Assembly: GCF_039729015.1 (NCBI RefSeq)
Contig: NZ_CP155792.1
Span: 1,074,001-1,138,000, forward strand
Source: Blastococcus sp. HT6-30
Lineage (GTDB): Bacteria; Actinomycetota; Actinomycetes; Mycobacteriales; Geodermatophilaceae
Direction: 5' to 3'
DNA: 64,000 nt
In this document: positions 32,454 through 40,188 of the stretch, piece after piece
Layout of the letters: each line of letters starts with the position of its first letter
How positions within the stretch are numbered: position 1 is the first letter of the stretch
Made by a program: the position numbers and the translations under genes
The notes under the pieces: generated by a model
Told to the model about the DNA's origin: nothing
Database searches by the model: none
The model's input: only the letters and a program-made list of their open reading frames with translations

Positions 32454-33290
32454 TCACGCCCCCACTCGCCGGTCGAGGCCGGCCATGCGGGCGAGCACGG
32501 TGTCGGCCGTGGGGTCGGGGAGCTCGTCGACGACGCGTCCGTCGGCGAGGAAGACGACGCGGTCGGCGGACGCGGCGGCGACCGCGTCGTGGGTGACCAT
32601 GACGATCGTCTGGCCCAGCGCGCGGGTGGCGTTGCGCAGGAATGACAGCAGCGCGGCGCCGGCGCGCGAGTCGAGGTTGCCGGTCGGCTCGTCGGCGAAG
32701 ACCAGCTCCGGGCGGGCGATCAGCGCCCTGCCGACGGCGACCCGCTGCTGCTGCCCGCCGGACAGCTGCGCGGGGCGGTGGTCGAGCCGATCACCCAGCC
32801 CGAGCATCGCCACCAGCTCCGCCTGCCACGCCGGGTCGGGCCGCTTGCCGGCGAGGGTGAGCGGCAGGGCGATGTTCTCCGCGGCGGTCAGGGCCGGGAT
32901 CAGGTTGAACGCCTGGAAGACGAAGCCCAGCCGCTCGCGGCGCAGCAGGGTGCGGTCGCGCTCGGACAGGGTGGTCAGGTCGGTGTCGCCGAGCAGGACG
33001 CGGCCGGAGTCGACGCGGTCCAGTCCGGCGAGGGCGTGCACCAGGGTGGACTTGCCCGACCCGGACGGGCCCATGACGGCGGTGAACTTCCCGGCGGGGA
33101 TCGTGACCGAGGCGCCGTCCAGGGCTCGGACGGCAGCCTCGCCCCGGCCGTAGGTCTTCACCAGGTCGATGGCACGGGCGGCGATCGACGGCCCGTTCCT
33201 CCTCGCCGCCGCGGTGGCGGGGGAGGGGGTCGCGGTCGGCTCTGCGGGGGCGGGCCGCGGATGCGGCGGGAGGAGGGGGCGGGTGGGCAC
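32454..33290 (-). CDS. ABC transporter ATP-binding protein, MacB/LolD type
   Basis: 278 residues. Walker A GPSGSGKSTL, Q-loop FVFQAFNLIPALTA, signature LSGGQQQRVAVGRAL, Walker B LVFADEPTGNLDS, switch His in VMVTHDAVAAA. The EPTGNLDS form is typical of the MacB/LolD/FtsE group and fits the FtsX-type partner downstream. The first 35 residues are Pro/Ala-rich and disordered. Likely binds at the cytoplasmic side of the adjacent permease. Confidence 0.93.
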   Translation of the reverse strand: MPTRPLLPPHPRPAPAEPTATPSPATAAARRNGPSIAARAIDLVKTYGRGEAAVRALDGASVTIPAGKFTAVMGPSGSGKSTLVHALAGLDRVDSGRVLLGDTDLTTLSERDRTLLRRERLGFVFQAFNLIPALTAAENIALPLTLAGKRPDPAWQAELVAMLGLGDRLDHRPAQLSGGQQQRVAVGRALIARPELVFADEPTGNLDSRAGAALLSFLRNATRALGQTIVMVTHDAVAAASADRVVFLADGRVVDELPDPTADTVLARMAGLDRRVGA

Positions 33291-33327
33291 GGCGTCTCCT
33301 GGGTGGGGGCGAGGTGGTCGCGGGCGG

Positions 33328-33450
33328 TCAGCGGGTGCGGCGGCGGCGCGGGGAGCGGGCCTCGGCCGTCCGGGTGAGCCGGTAGAGGCGGGCGTCGCGG
33401 AGCAGCTCGGCCCGGCGGGCGCGGAAGAGCTCCTCGTAGAACAGGTGCAC
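33328..33450 (-). CDS. Possible 40-residue basic protein
   Basis: GTG start with an AGAGGA stretch 9 bases upstream; the peptide MHLFYEELFRARRAELLRDA continues with RLYRLTRTAEA and a basic tail. It has aromatic and hydrophobic residues in an amphipathic-helix pattern, unlike the Arg/Pro/Gly output of antisense frames here. It lies 37 bp before the ABC ATPase gene on the same strand, so it would be the first gene of that operon. No family is recognised. A translated leader peptide is an alternative. Confidence 0.5.
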   Translation of the reverse strand: MHLFYEELFRARRAELLRDARLYRLTRTAEARSPRRRRTR

Positions 33451-33524
33451 GGCGGTGTCCTCTCGTGGGTGTGCGCATCAGGGATGCCGGCGGCGGAACA
33501 TCGGGTGCTCCCGCCGCCGGGAGG

Positions 33525-33758
33525 TCAGGGCAGGACGCGGTAGCCGGCCGCCTCGATCGCGGAGGCGATGTCGGCGCGGTCGACCGGTCGGGCGGCGGTG
33601 ACGGTGGCCATGCCGCTGGCCAGGTCGACGGTCACGGTGTCGACGCCGTCGACGGTGGCGATCTCGGTGGTGACCGCTTCGCGGCAGTGCTCGCAGGTCA
33701 TCCCGGTGACGGCGAAGGTGGTGACGCCGATGAACGTGCGGGGCGTGCCGGACAGCAT
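33525..33758 (-). CDS. Heavy-metal-associated (HMA) domain protein
   Basis: 77 residues: one HMA domain with metal motif GMTCEHCREAV and the family's closing EAAGYRVLP. Cu(I)/soft-metal chaperone type. GAGGAG lies 5 bases before the ATG. In contrast to the CopZ-like protein at 16.2 kb it has no extra Cys tail and no CsoR-like box directly upstream. It sits between the ABC exporter operon and the DHA2 exporter, transcribed in the same direction, about 100 bp after the latter. Confidence 0.88.
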   Translation of the reverse strand: MLSGTPRTFIGVTTFAVTGMTCEHCREAVTTEIATVDGVDTVTVDLASGMATVTAARPVDRADIASAIEAAGYRVLP

Positions 33759-33855
33759 GAGAACTCCTCGACGAGCAGCTGGTGGTGCCTTCGGTGATGA
33801 GAGTCGGCGCGGAGGTGGGTGCTTCTCGCCGGGGAAATCGCCGGGATCTGCTGGG

Positions 33856-35391
33856 TCAGCGGCCATGGGCGCCGTGGCCGTGCGCGCCGTGGCCGCTGGT
33901 GCCGGCCGTCGGCTCGCCGCCGGGAACGGCGAGCGCGGTGAGCACGAACAGCGCGGCCAGGACGGCGGCGGTGACGGCGAATGCCCGCCCGTAGCCGTCG
34001 ATGAGGCCGGCGGAGGTGGCGAGGTCGCCGGCGACGGCGGTGAGCGCGGCCACGCCCAGCGCGGCGCCGATCTCGTGGCCGGTCATCATCAGGCCCGAGG
34101 CCAGCCCGGCGCGCTCGGCGGGCACGTCGCTCATGGCGGCGACGGCGATGGCGACGAACATCGGGCCGACGCCGGCACCGACGAGCAGGAATCCGGGCAG
34201 CACGTCGGCGGCGTAGGTGGTGCCGCCGGCGCCTGCGGCCAGCAGCAGCACCCCGGCGGCCATCACGACCAGCCCACCGAGAATGAGGGTGCGGGCGCCG
34301 AGGTGGCCGATGACCGCCGACGCGGCGGCGGCGGCCAGGGTGATGGCGGCGGCCAGCGGCAGGAACTGCAGCCCGGCGACGACCGGGGAAGAACCGACGA
34401 GGGCCTGCAGGTACAGCGAGGTCAGGAAGATGGCGCCGACCACCACACCGGTCACGCCGGCCATCACCGCCGAGGCCGAGACGAGCGACCGCATCCGCCA
34501 CGTGGACGGGGGCACCAACGGGTCGGCGGCGCGCCGCTCGAGCCGGGGGAACGCGATCAGCAGGACCGTGGCGGCGGTCAGCGCCAGCCAGGTGCGCGGC
34601 GCGGCCCAGCCGGCCGAGCGGGTGGCCTCGATGCCGAACACCAGGGCCAGCAGCCCGAACACCAGGGTGAGCGCGCCGGGCACGTCCAGGCGGCGCAGCG
34701 CGCCGGTCCTCGAGTCGCCGTGGGCCACGGTCCGCAGGGTGCCGAGAACGACGGCGATGCCGATCGGCACGTTGATGAAGAACACCGCCCGCCAGCCCAG
34801 CGCGCTGGTCAGCGCCCCGCCGAACAGCACACCGGCGGCGATGCCGAGGCTGCCGACGGTGCCCCACACCGCGAGTGCGGTCTGCCGCTGCTTGCCGGCG
34901 TAGTACGTCGTGATGATCGACAGCGCGGCCGGGGTGAGCAGCGCGGCGCCCGCCCCCTGCGCCGCCCGGGCCAAGATGAGCGTGAGCGGTGTCTGTGCCA
35001 GGCCGCTGACCAGCGAGGCGGCGGTGAACAAGGCGATGCCGGCGAGGAACGCGCCGCGCCGATCGAGCAGGTCGGCGATGCGGCCGCCGAGCAGCAGCAG
35101 GCCGCCCGACAGCAGCACGTAGGCGCTGATGGTCCACTGGTGGTCCGCGGCCGACAGCTGCAGGGACTCGCCGATCGATGGCAGGGCCACGTTCACCACC
35201 GACACGTCCAGGACGACCATGAACTGGGCGGCGATCATGAACGCGAACACCGTCCACGGCCGACGCGGCTCGTCCGGGACCGGCGACGGCTGGCCCGACG
35301 CGTGGGAACCCGGGAGGGCGTCCGCGTGGACGGGGGCGTGCTGGTATCCGTGGGTGCGGGCCGCCGGTGCGGCGGCGTGGTGGGCCGACAT
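33856..35391 (-). CDS. DHA2 family 14-helix MFS drug exporter
   Basis: 511 residues. Helix 1 has FMIAAQFMVVLDVSVVNVAL (the DHA2 D-x-T/S-x-V-N-V-A-L-P motif C), motif A as GGRIADLLDRRGAFLAG, and the export antiporter motif around GVLFGGALTSALGWRAVFFI. Fourteen helices in total. The C-terminus is His-rich (TSGHGAHGHGAHGR) and the N-terminus also has a His-containing leader. Proton-driven efflux of organic compounds is expected. GAGGAGGAG is just before the ATG at 35391. Divergent from the LuxR/ATPase regulator gene across the shared 40-base element. Confidence 0.92.
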   Translation of the reverse strand: MSAHHAAAPAARTHGYQHAPVHADALPGSHASGQPSPVPDEPRRPWTVFAFMIAAQFMVVLDVSVVNVALPSIGESLQLSAADHQWTISAYVLLSGGLLLLGGRIADLLDRRGAFLAGIALFTAASLVSGLAQTPLTLILARAAQGAGAALLTPAALSIITTYYAGKQRQTALAVWGTVGSLGIAAGVLFGGALTSALGWRAVFFINVPIGIAVVLGTLRTVAHGDSRTGALRRLDVPGALTLVFGLLALVFGIEATRSAGWAAPRTWLALTAATVLLIAFPRLERRAADPLVPPSTWRMRSLVSASAVMAGVTGVVVGAIFLTSLYLQALVGSSPVVAGLQFLPLAAAITLAAAAASAVIGHLGARTLILGGLVVMAAGVLLLAAGAGGTTYAADVLPGFLLVGAGVGPMFVAIAVAAMSDVPAERAGLASGLMMTGHEIGAALGVAALTAVAGDLATSAGLIDGYGRAFAVTAAVLAALFVLTALAVPGGEPTAGTSGHGAHGHGAHGR

Positions 35392-35427
35392 GGCTCCTCC
35401 TCGAGGTGGGTCAGCAGGTCTGGCTCC

Positions 35428-35467
35428 CACGCTCGTCACCGCCACGATCACTCACGCCGGGAAAACC
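35428..35467 (-). promoter_or_regulatory. 40-base promoter element, copy 1 (MFS gene)
   Basis: On the minus strand: GGTTTTCCCGGCGTGAG, 15 bases, then CGAGCGTG, 37 bp before the MFS start codon. It matches the copies at 38269 and 40006 in sequence and spacing (consensus GGTTYTCCCGGYGTGAS, n15, CKAGCGTS). It may hold the binding site of the adjacent regulator overlapping a -35, with the second block as -10. Confidence 0.6.
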
Positions 35468-35519
35468 ACCAGGTTCGTGATCTCGGGACCTGACCGCTGC
35501 GGTCGGTACGGTTCCGGTC

Positions 35520-38228
35520 GTGCTGGCCGGACGGGATGTCGAGCGGGCGGCGATCGCTGCGCTGCTCGACGCCGCCCGCGCCGGGGCCGGCGGGTCCCTG
35601 GTGGTCCGCGGCGTGGCCGGGTCCGGTAAGTCGGCGCTGCTGGCCGACGCGGTCACCGCCGCCTCCGGTATGCGGGTGCTGCGTACCTCGGGGGTGGAGT
35701 CGGAGTCCCCGCTGGCGTTCGCCGCGCTGCAGCGGCTGCTGTGGCCGCTGCGGTCCCGGATCGACGCACTGCCGGAGCCGCAGGCCGCGGCGCTGCGCGC
35801 GGCGCTGGGCGAGGCGACCGGTGAGGGCGACCGGTTCCTGGCGTTCCTGGGCACCCTGAGCCTGCTCGCCGACGCCGCCGAGGAGGCTCCGGTGCTGGCC
35901 GTCGTCGACGACGCGCACTGGCTGGACGACGCCTCCGCCGCGGCGCTGCTGTTCACCGCCCGCCGGCTGCAGGCCGAGCGGGTCGCGCTGCTGTTCGCCG
36001 CCCGCGACGGCGAGGCCTACGGCTTCGAGGCGCCCGATCTGCCCACCGCCGCTCTCGGCGGCGTGATCGGAACCGACGCCGACACGTTGCTGACCGCGCG
36101 GGGCGGCGGAACGGTCGACCCGGCGGTGCGCGACCGGCTGGTGGCCGCCACGGGCGGCAACCCGCTCGCCCTGGGAGAGCTCGCCGCCGTCCTCACCGGC
36201 GACCAGCTGGCCGGGCGGGCCCCGCTGCCGGAGCCGCTGCCGCTGACCGGCGGGGTCGAGCGGGGATTCCTCGACCGGGTCCGGCGCCTGAGCGACCCGG
36301 CCCAGTGGCTTCTGCTGCTGGCCGCAGCAGATGACACCGGCCGGCTGACCGTCGTCCGCGACGCCGCAACCGGTCTCGACGCCGCCGACGACGCCCTGGA
36401 CGAGGTCGAGCGGATCGGTCTCGTGCGCGTCGACGGGGACACCCTCGCGCTGTACCACCCGCTGGTGCGCTCGGCGGTGTACCGGGCGGCCACCAGCGCG
36501 CAGCGCCGCGCCGCGCACCGGGCGCTGGCCGGCGTCCTCGGCGGCGACCCCGACCGGCGTGCCTGGCACCTGGCCGCCGCCGCCGACCGGCCCGACGACT
36601 CGGTGGTCACCGCGCTGGACGGCGTGGCCGAACGCGCCGCCGCCCGCGGTGGCCACGAGGCCGCCTCCGCCGCCTGGTCCCGGGCCGCCGAGCTCACCGT
36701 CGACAGCGACGCCCGCGGTCGGCGGCTGTTCGCCGCCGCCTCCTCGGCCTGGCTGGGCGCACACCCGTCGCGGGCTGCGGCGCTCGCGGAGGCCGCCGCC
36801 GCAGCCGACTGCTCCGACCCGCTGCTGCGCGCCCGGCTGTTCACGCTGCGGGGGCAGATCGAGTGGAACACCCGTTCGATCAACGACGGCTACGACCTCA
36901 TCCTGCAAGCCGCCCAGGTCGCCGCCGGCGTGGACGAGGCGATGCACCACCAGCTGGTGATGCTCGCCGCCGCCTTGTCGGCGTTCGGCGCCCGATCACC
37001 GCGTCCGGCACCCCTGGTGGCCGAGCCTGCACTCGACGCGCCGCCGCGAGCGCGGGCCGCCTGGGCTCTGCAGCGCGGGTACGCCGCCGTCGCCGGACAG
37101 GACTGGGCGACCGCTGCGCAGTGCTTCCGGTGCGCCTTCACCCTGACCGACCCCGAACCCCCCGACGACCACGTGCTGCAGCCCAACCTCGGTATCGCAG
37201 CGATGCTCGTCGGCGACGACGAGCGCGGACTGCGGCTTCACGAGGAGCAGCTGACCGCTGCCCGCCGCGCGGGGGCGCTCAGCATGGTGGAGCACGCCCT
37301 CACCCGCGGCTTCTACTTCCAAATCGCGACGGGGGCGTGGGCGAAGGCCGCCGCCGCGGCGGCGGAGGCGCTACCGCTGGCGGCCAGCACCGGTCACGTC
37401 GGGCTGGCCGCGTTGCCGACCGCCGAGCTGGCGCTGGTCGCGGCGCTCCGCGGGGACGACGGGGCCGACGGTCGCCTCGCCGAGCTGGCCGCCATCCGAG
37501 AATCACATCCGGTCGGGATCACCGACGGCCTCGCCGTCGACCTCGCGCACTGGACGCAGGCGCTTCGGGCCGCGCAGCAGCCCGCCACCGCGGTGCACCA
37601 CCTGACCCAGATCCGCGGGGCGGCGCTGCGCCGCATGGCCGCCCCCGATCTGTTCGACGCTGCCGTCCGCGGTGGCCTCGAGGAGGTCGCGCGCGCGTGG
37701 CTGGCCGAGCTCGATGCCTTCGCCGCCGGCACGGGCCTCCCCGCCGCGGTTGCCGTCGCGGCGCACGGCCGTGCGCTGCTGACCGACGGCTCCGAGGCTG
37801 AGGAGCACTTCCAGCGTGCCCTCGCCGCACACGGGGAATCGGCACGAGCGCCCGACCGGGCCCGGACCCACCTGGCCTACGGCGAGTACCTGCGGCGCGC
37901 CCGCCGGCGGGTCGACGCGCGCGAGCACCTGCGAGCGGCCCTCACCGTCTTCGAAGAGCTCGGCGCGGTGCCCCTCGCCGAACGCGCCGCCCAGGAGCTG
38001 CGTGCCTCCGGGCAGACCGCCCGCCGTCGCGACGTCACCACCGCCACCCAGCTGACCGCACAGGAACGCCAGGTCGCCGCTCTCGTCCGCCGCGGCCTGT
38101 CGAACCGGGACGCCGCCGCGCAGCTGTTCGTCTCGCCCCGCACCGTCGACTTCCACCTGCGCAACGTGTTCAGCAAGCTCGGCGTGGCCTCCCGCGCGGA
38201 GCTCGCCGCGCTCCCGCTCGAGCTCTGA
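35520..38228 (+). CDS. LuxR family regulator with AAA-type ATPase (LAL / MalT-like)
   Basis: 902 residues, normal for the large ATP-binding regulators of LuxR. N-terminal ATPase with Walker A GVAGSGKSALL (about residue 31) and Walker B VLAVVDDAHWLDD; a central TPR-like helical sensor region of some 500 residues; a C-terminal HTH LTAQERQVAALVRRGLSNRD continuing to VSPRTVDFHLRNVFSKLGV. ATP and a ligand would switch it to an activator. GTG start. It is divergent from the DHA2 exporter and precedes a membrane protein, monooxygenase and molybdoenzyme; three matching promoter elements around it suggest it controls these. Confidence 0.92.
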   Translation: MLAGRDVERAAIAALLDAARAGAGGSLVVRGVAGSGKSALLADAVTAASGMRVLRTSGVESESPLAFAALQRLLWPLRSRIDALPEPQAAALRAALGEATGEGDRFLAFLGTLSLLADAAEEAPVLAVVDDAHWLDDASAAALLFTARRLQAERVALLFAARDGEAYGFEAPDLPTAALGGVIGTDADTLLTARGGGTVDPAVRDRLVAATGGNPLALGELAAVLTGDQLAGRAPLPEPLPLTGGVERGFLDRVRRLSDPAQWLLLLAAADDTGRLTVVRDAATGLDAADDALDEVERIGLVRVDGDTLALYHPLVRSAVYRAATSAQRRAAHRALAGVLGGDPDRRAWHLAAAADRPDDSVVTALDGVAERAAARGGHEAASAAWSRAAELTVDSDARGRRLFAAASSAWLGAHPSRAAALAEAAAAADCSDPLLRARLFTLRGQIEWNTRSINDGYDLILQAAQVAAGVDEAMHHQLVMLAAALSAFGARSPRPAPLVAEPALDAPPRARAAWALQRGYAAVAGQDWATAAQCFRCAFTLTDPEPPDDHVLQPNLGIAAMLVGDDERGLRLHEEQLTAARRAGALSMVEHALTRGFYFQIATGAWAKAAAAAAEALPLAASTGHVGLAALPTAELALVAALRGDDGADGRLAELAAIRESHPVGITDGLAVDLAHWTQALRAAQQPATAVHHLTQIRGAALRRMAAPDLFDAAVRGGLEEVARAWLAELDAFAAGTGLPAAVAVAAHGRALLTDGSEAEEHFQRALAAHGESARAPDRARTHLAYGEYLRRARRRVDAREHLRAALTVFEELGAVPLAERAAQELRASGQTARRRDVTTATQLTAQERQVAALVRRGLSNRDAAAQLFVSPRTVDFHLRNVFSKLGVASRAELAALPLEL

Positions 38229-38268
38229 CCCGCTCGGCCGCCGCTCCGGCCCCGGCGGCCGACCTGGC

Positions 38269-38308
38269 GGTTCTCCCGGCGTGACCCGGCCGGCCCGCTC
38301 CTAGCGTC
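38269..38308 (+). promoter_or_regulatory. 40-base promoter element, copy 2 (38.3 kb unit)
   Basis: GGTTCTCCCGGCGTGAC, 15 bases, then CTAGCGTC; 36 bp before the 162-residue membrane protein gene. GTGAC and TAGCGT could act as -35 and -10 with a short spacer. Same spacing as copies at 35428 (minus) and 40006. Confidence 0.65.
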
Positions 38309-38344
38309 CGAGCCACACCACAGTCCGGACGCCAGGAGCTCCCG

Positions 38345-38833
38345 ATGACCAGCACCGTCGGCAACCACATGCCAGAAGCGACCGCCACCTCGGATTCTCG
38401 CCGGCGCGGCGGAGTGCGCACCACGCTCGCCCGCCGCTGGCCCACCGGCATCGGCGTCGCGGCGGTCGCCGCCAGCCTCGCCGCCCTGGCGCCGCTGCCC
38501 GACCAGGTGCACGCCTGGATCAGCGCCTGGTGCGTGCTGCTCGCCGCGGTGATCTACCTGGTGTGGGGCACCGCCCGCGGCGACCTGGCCGACTGGCGGC
38601 TGCTGACCGCCCAGACCGCCGCGGTGCTCGGCTTCGGCGCGGTGGCGATGGCGGCGGTCGCCGTCGACCCGGCCGCCGCGCGCTACGTGCTGGCCGCCGG
38701 CTGGCTGGCCCACGCCGCCTGGGACGTCGCCCACCACCGCCTCGGCCGGGTGGTGCCCCGCTGGTACGCCGAGACCTGCCTGGCCGCCGACCTCCTGATC
38801 GCCACCGCCCTGCTCACCGTCGGCCTCGTCTGA
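38345..38833 (+). CDS. Small membrane protein of unknown function
   Basis: 162 residues with four to five helices: GIGVAAVAASLAALAPLPDQ, WISAWCVLLAAVIYLVW, AVLGFGAVAMAAVAV, YVLAAGWLAHAAWDVAHH and LAADLLIATALLTVGLV. The motif AGWLAHAAWDVAHHRLGRVV is found in a set of actinobacterial hypothetical membrane proteins; no function is known to me. GGAG lies 5 bases before the ATG. It is the first gene behind promoter copy 2 and likely co-transcribed with the monooxygenase 45 bp downstream. Confidence 0.8.
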   Translation: MTSTVGNHMPEATATSDSRRRGGVRTTLARRWPTGIGVAAVAASLAALAPLPDQVHAWISAWCVLLAAVIYLVWGTARGDLADWRLLTAQTAAVLGFGAVAMAAVAVDPAAARYVLAAGWLAHAAWDVAHHRLGRVVPRWYAETCLAADLLIATALLTVGLV

Positions 38834-38878
38834 CCGCCGACACCCCTCCCGTCCCTCCTCACCACGCCTGGGGATCCC

Positions 38879-40021
38879 ATGCCCACGTCACTGCCCTGCC
38901 CCGCCGGTCAGCGCGAGCTCCTGGATGTACTCGTCATCGGGGCCGGCCAGGCCGGCCTCGCGCTCGGTCACCACCTCGCCGCCCGCGGAGCGAACTCCCT
39001 GCTGGTCGACGCCGCACCCGAGATCGGCCATTCGTGGCGCTCCCGGTGGGACTCGCTGCGGCTGTTCAGCCCCGCCCAGTACGACTCGCTGCCCGGCCTG
39101 CCGTTCCCCGCACCCGTCGACAGCCACCCGAGCAAGGACGACGTCGCCGACTACCTCGCCGCCTACGCCGCGCACTTCGCCCTCCCGGTGCGGCTGGCCA
39201 CCCCCGTGCTGCGGCTGCACCGCGACCCCGACGGGACCTTCGCGGCCACCACCCCGACCGGAACGCTGCGGGCCAGGCAGGTCGTCGTCGCCACCGGCCC
39301 CTTCCAGACGCCGCACGTCCCCGCCCTCGGCGATCGGCTGGACCCGGGCGTGCCGCAGCTGCACAGCGCCGAGTACCGGAACCCGACCCAGCTGCCCGGC
39401 GGCGGTCGGGTGCTGGTCGTCGGCGCGGCCAACTCCGGCCTGCAGATCGCCGCCGAGTTGGCCGCCGCGCAGCCGGTCACCGTCGCGGTCGGCACCCGGC
39501 CGACCGAGCTGCCCCAGCGCATCGCCGGCCGCGACCTGTTCTTCTGGCTGACGCGCTCGGGGTTCTTCACCGTGCCCGCACACACCCGCATCGCCCGCCG
39601 GCTGCGCGCCCGCGGCGACATCATCATCGGCACCCGCAGCGGCACTCTCCGCCGCCGCGGCATCGACTTCCGGCCCCGGCTCCTCGACCTCACCGGCCGC
39701 ACCGCCACCTTCGCCGACGGCAGCACCGTCGACGTCGGCGCGGTTGTCTGGGCGACCGGCTACCGACCCGACTACGCCTGGCTGCACCTGCCCGGCGTCG
39801 TCGTCGACGGGCAGGTCCGCCACACCGGTGGGACGACCGCTGTGCCGGGCCTGCACTTCCTCGGCCTGCCCTGGCAGACCTGCCGCGGCTCGGCCCTGCT
39901 CGGGTTCGTCGGCGCCGACGCCGAGGCGCTGGCCGCCCGGCTGACCGCGGACGCCGCCGGGCCGCAGCAGCGCACCGCGCCCGGACCCGAAGCGGCAACC
40001 CCGGTGGTTCTCCCGGTGTGA
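38879..40021 (+). CDS. FAD-dependent NAD(P)H monooxygenase/oxidoreductase (CzcO/ArsO-like)
   Basis: 380 residues. FAD Rossmann motif VLVIGAGQAGLALGHHLAAR, NADPH motif RVLVVGAANSGLQIAAELAA, and the closing ATGYRPDYAWL. This is the single-domain flavin-monooxygenase group (often labelled CzcO or ArsO). The F-x-G-x3-H-x-x-x-(Y/F) signature of Baeyer-Villiger enzymes is not seen. It could oxidise an amine, sulfide or xenobiotic. The adjacent exporter and molybdoenzyme suggest chemistry on a toxic compound. The gene's stop codon lies inside promoter copy 3. Confidence 0.85.
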   Translation: MPTSLPCPAGQRELLDVLVIGAGQAGLALGHHLAARGANSLLVDAAPEIGHSWRSRWDSLRLFSPAQYDSLPGLPFPAPVDSHPSKDDVADYLAAYAAHFALPVRLATPVLRLHRDPDGTFAATTPTGTLRARQVVVATGPFQTPHVPALGDRLDPGVPQLHSAEYRNPTQLPGGGRVLVVGAANSGLQIAAELAAAQPVTVAVGTRPTELPQRIAGRDLFFWLTRSGFFTVPAHTRIARRLRARGDIIIGTRSGTLRRRGIDFRPRLLDLTGRTATFADGSTVDVGAVVWATGYRPDYAWLHLPGVVVDGQVRHTGGTTAVPGLHFLGLPWQTCRGSALLGFVGADAEALAARLTADAAGPQQRTAPGPEAATPVVLPV

Positions 40022-40045
40022 CGCCGGCGATGCGTTCCTAGCGTC
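40006..40045 (+). promoter_or_regulatory. 40-base promoter element, copy 3 (molybdoenzyme gene)
   Basis: GGTTCTCCCGGTGTGAC, 15 bases, then CTAGCGTC. It straddles the stop codon of the monooxygenase and stands about 145 bp before the molybdopterin oxidoreductase start. Differs from copy 2 by only one base in the first 17 and none in the last 8. Confidence 0.65.
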
Positions 40046-40188
40046 GGCCGCAGCGCACCGACGTCCGTCCTGGCGGCCGCGCTGGCGAGGGCCGCACACC
40101 CCGTCGCGCCGGCCGGCTCACACCCGGCCGGACCGCCGGCCCGCCACTGATCGCGCCCTGACCGACCCGCGCACCCGAGGAGCCCTCG

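Noticed and set aside
33820-33842. A stretch resembling the first block of the 40-base element before the HMA gene (GATTTCCCCGGCGAGAA on the minus strand)
   Set aside because: It matches only part of the block and lacks the second block at the required spacing.
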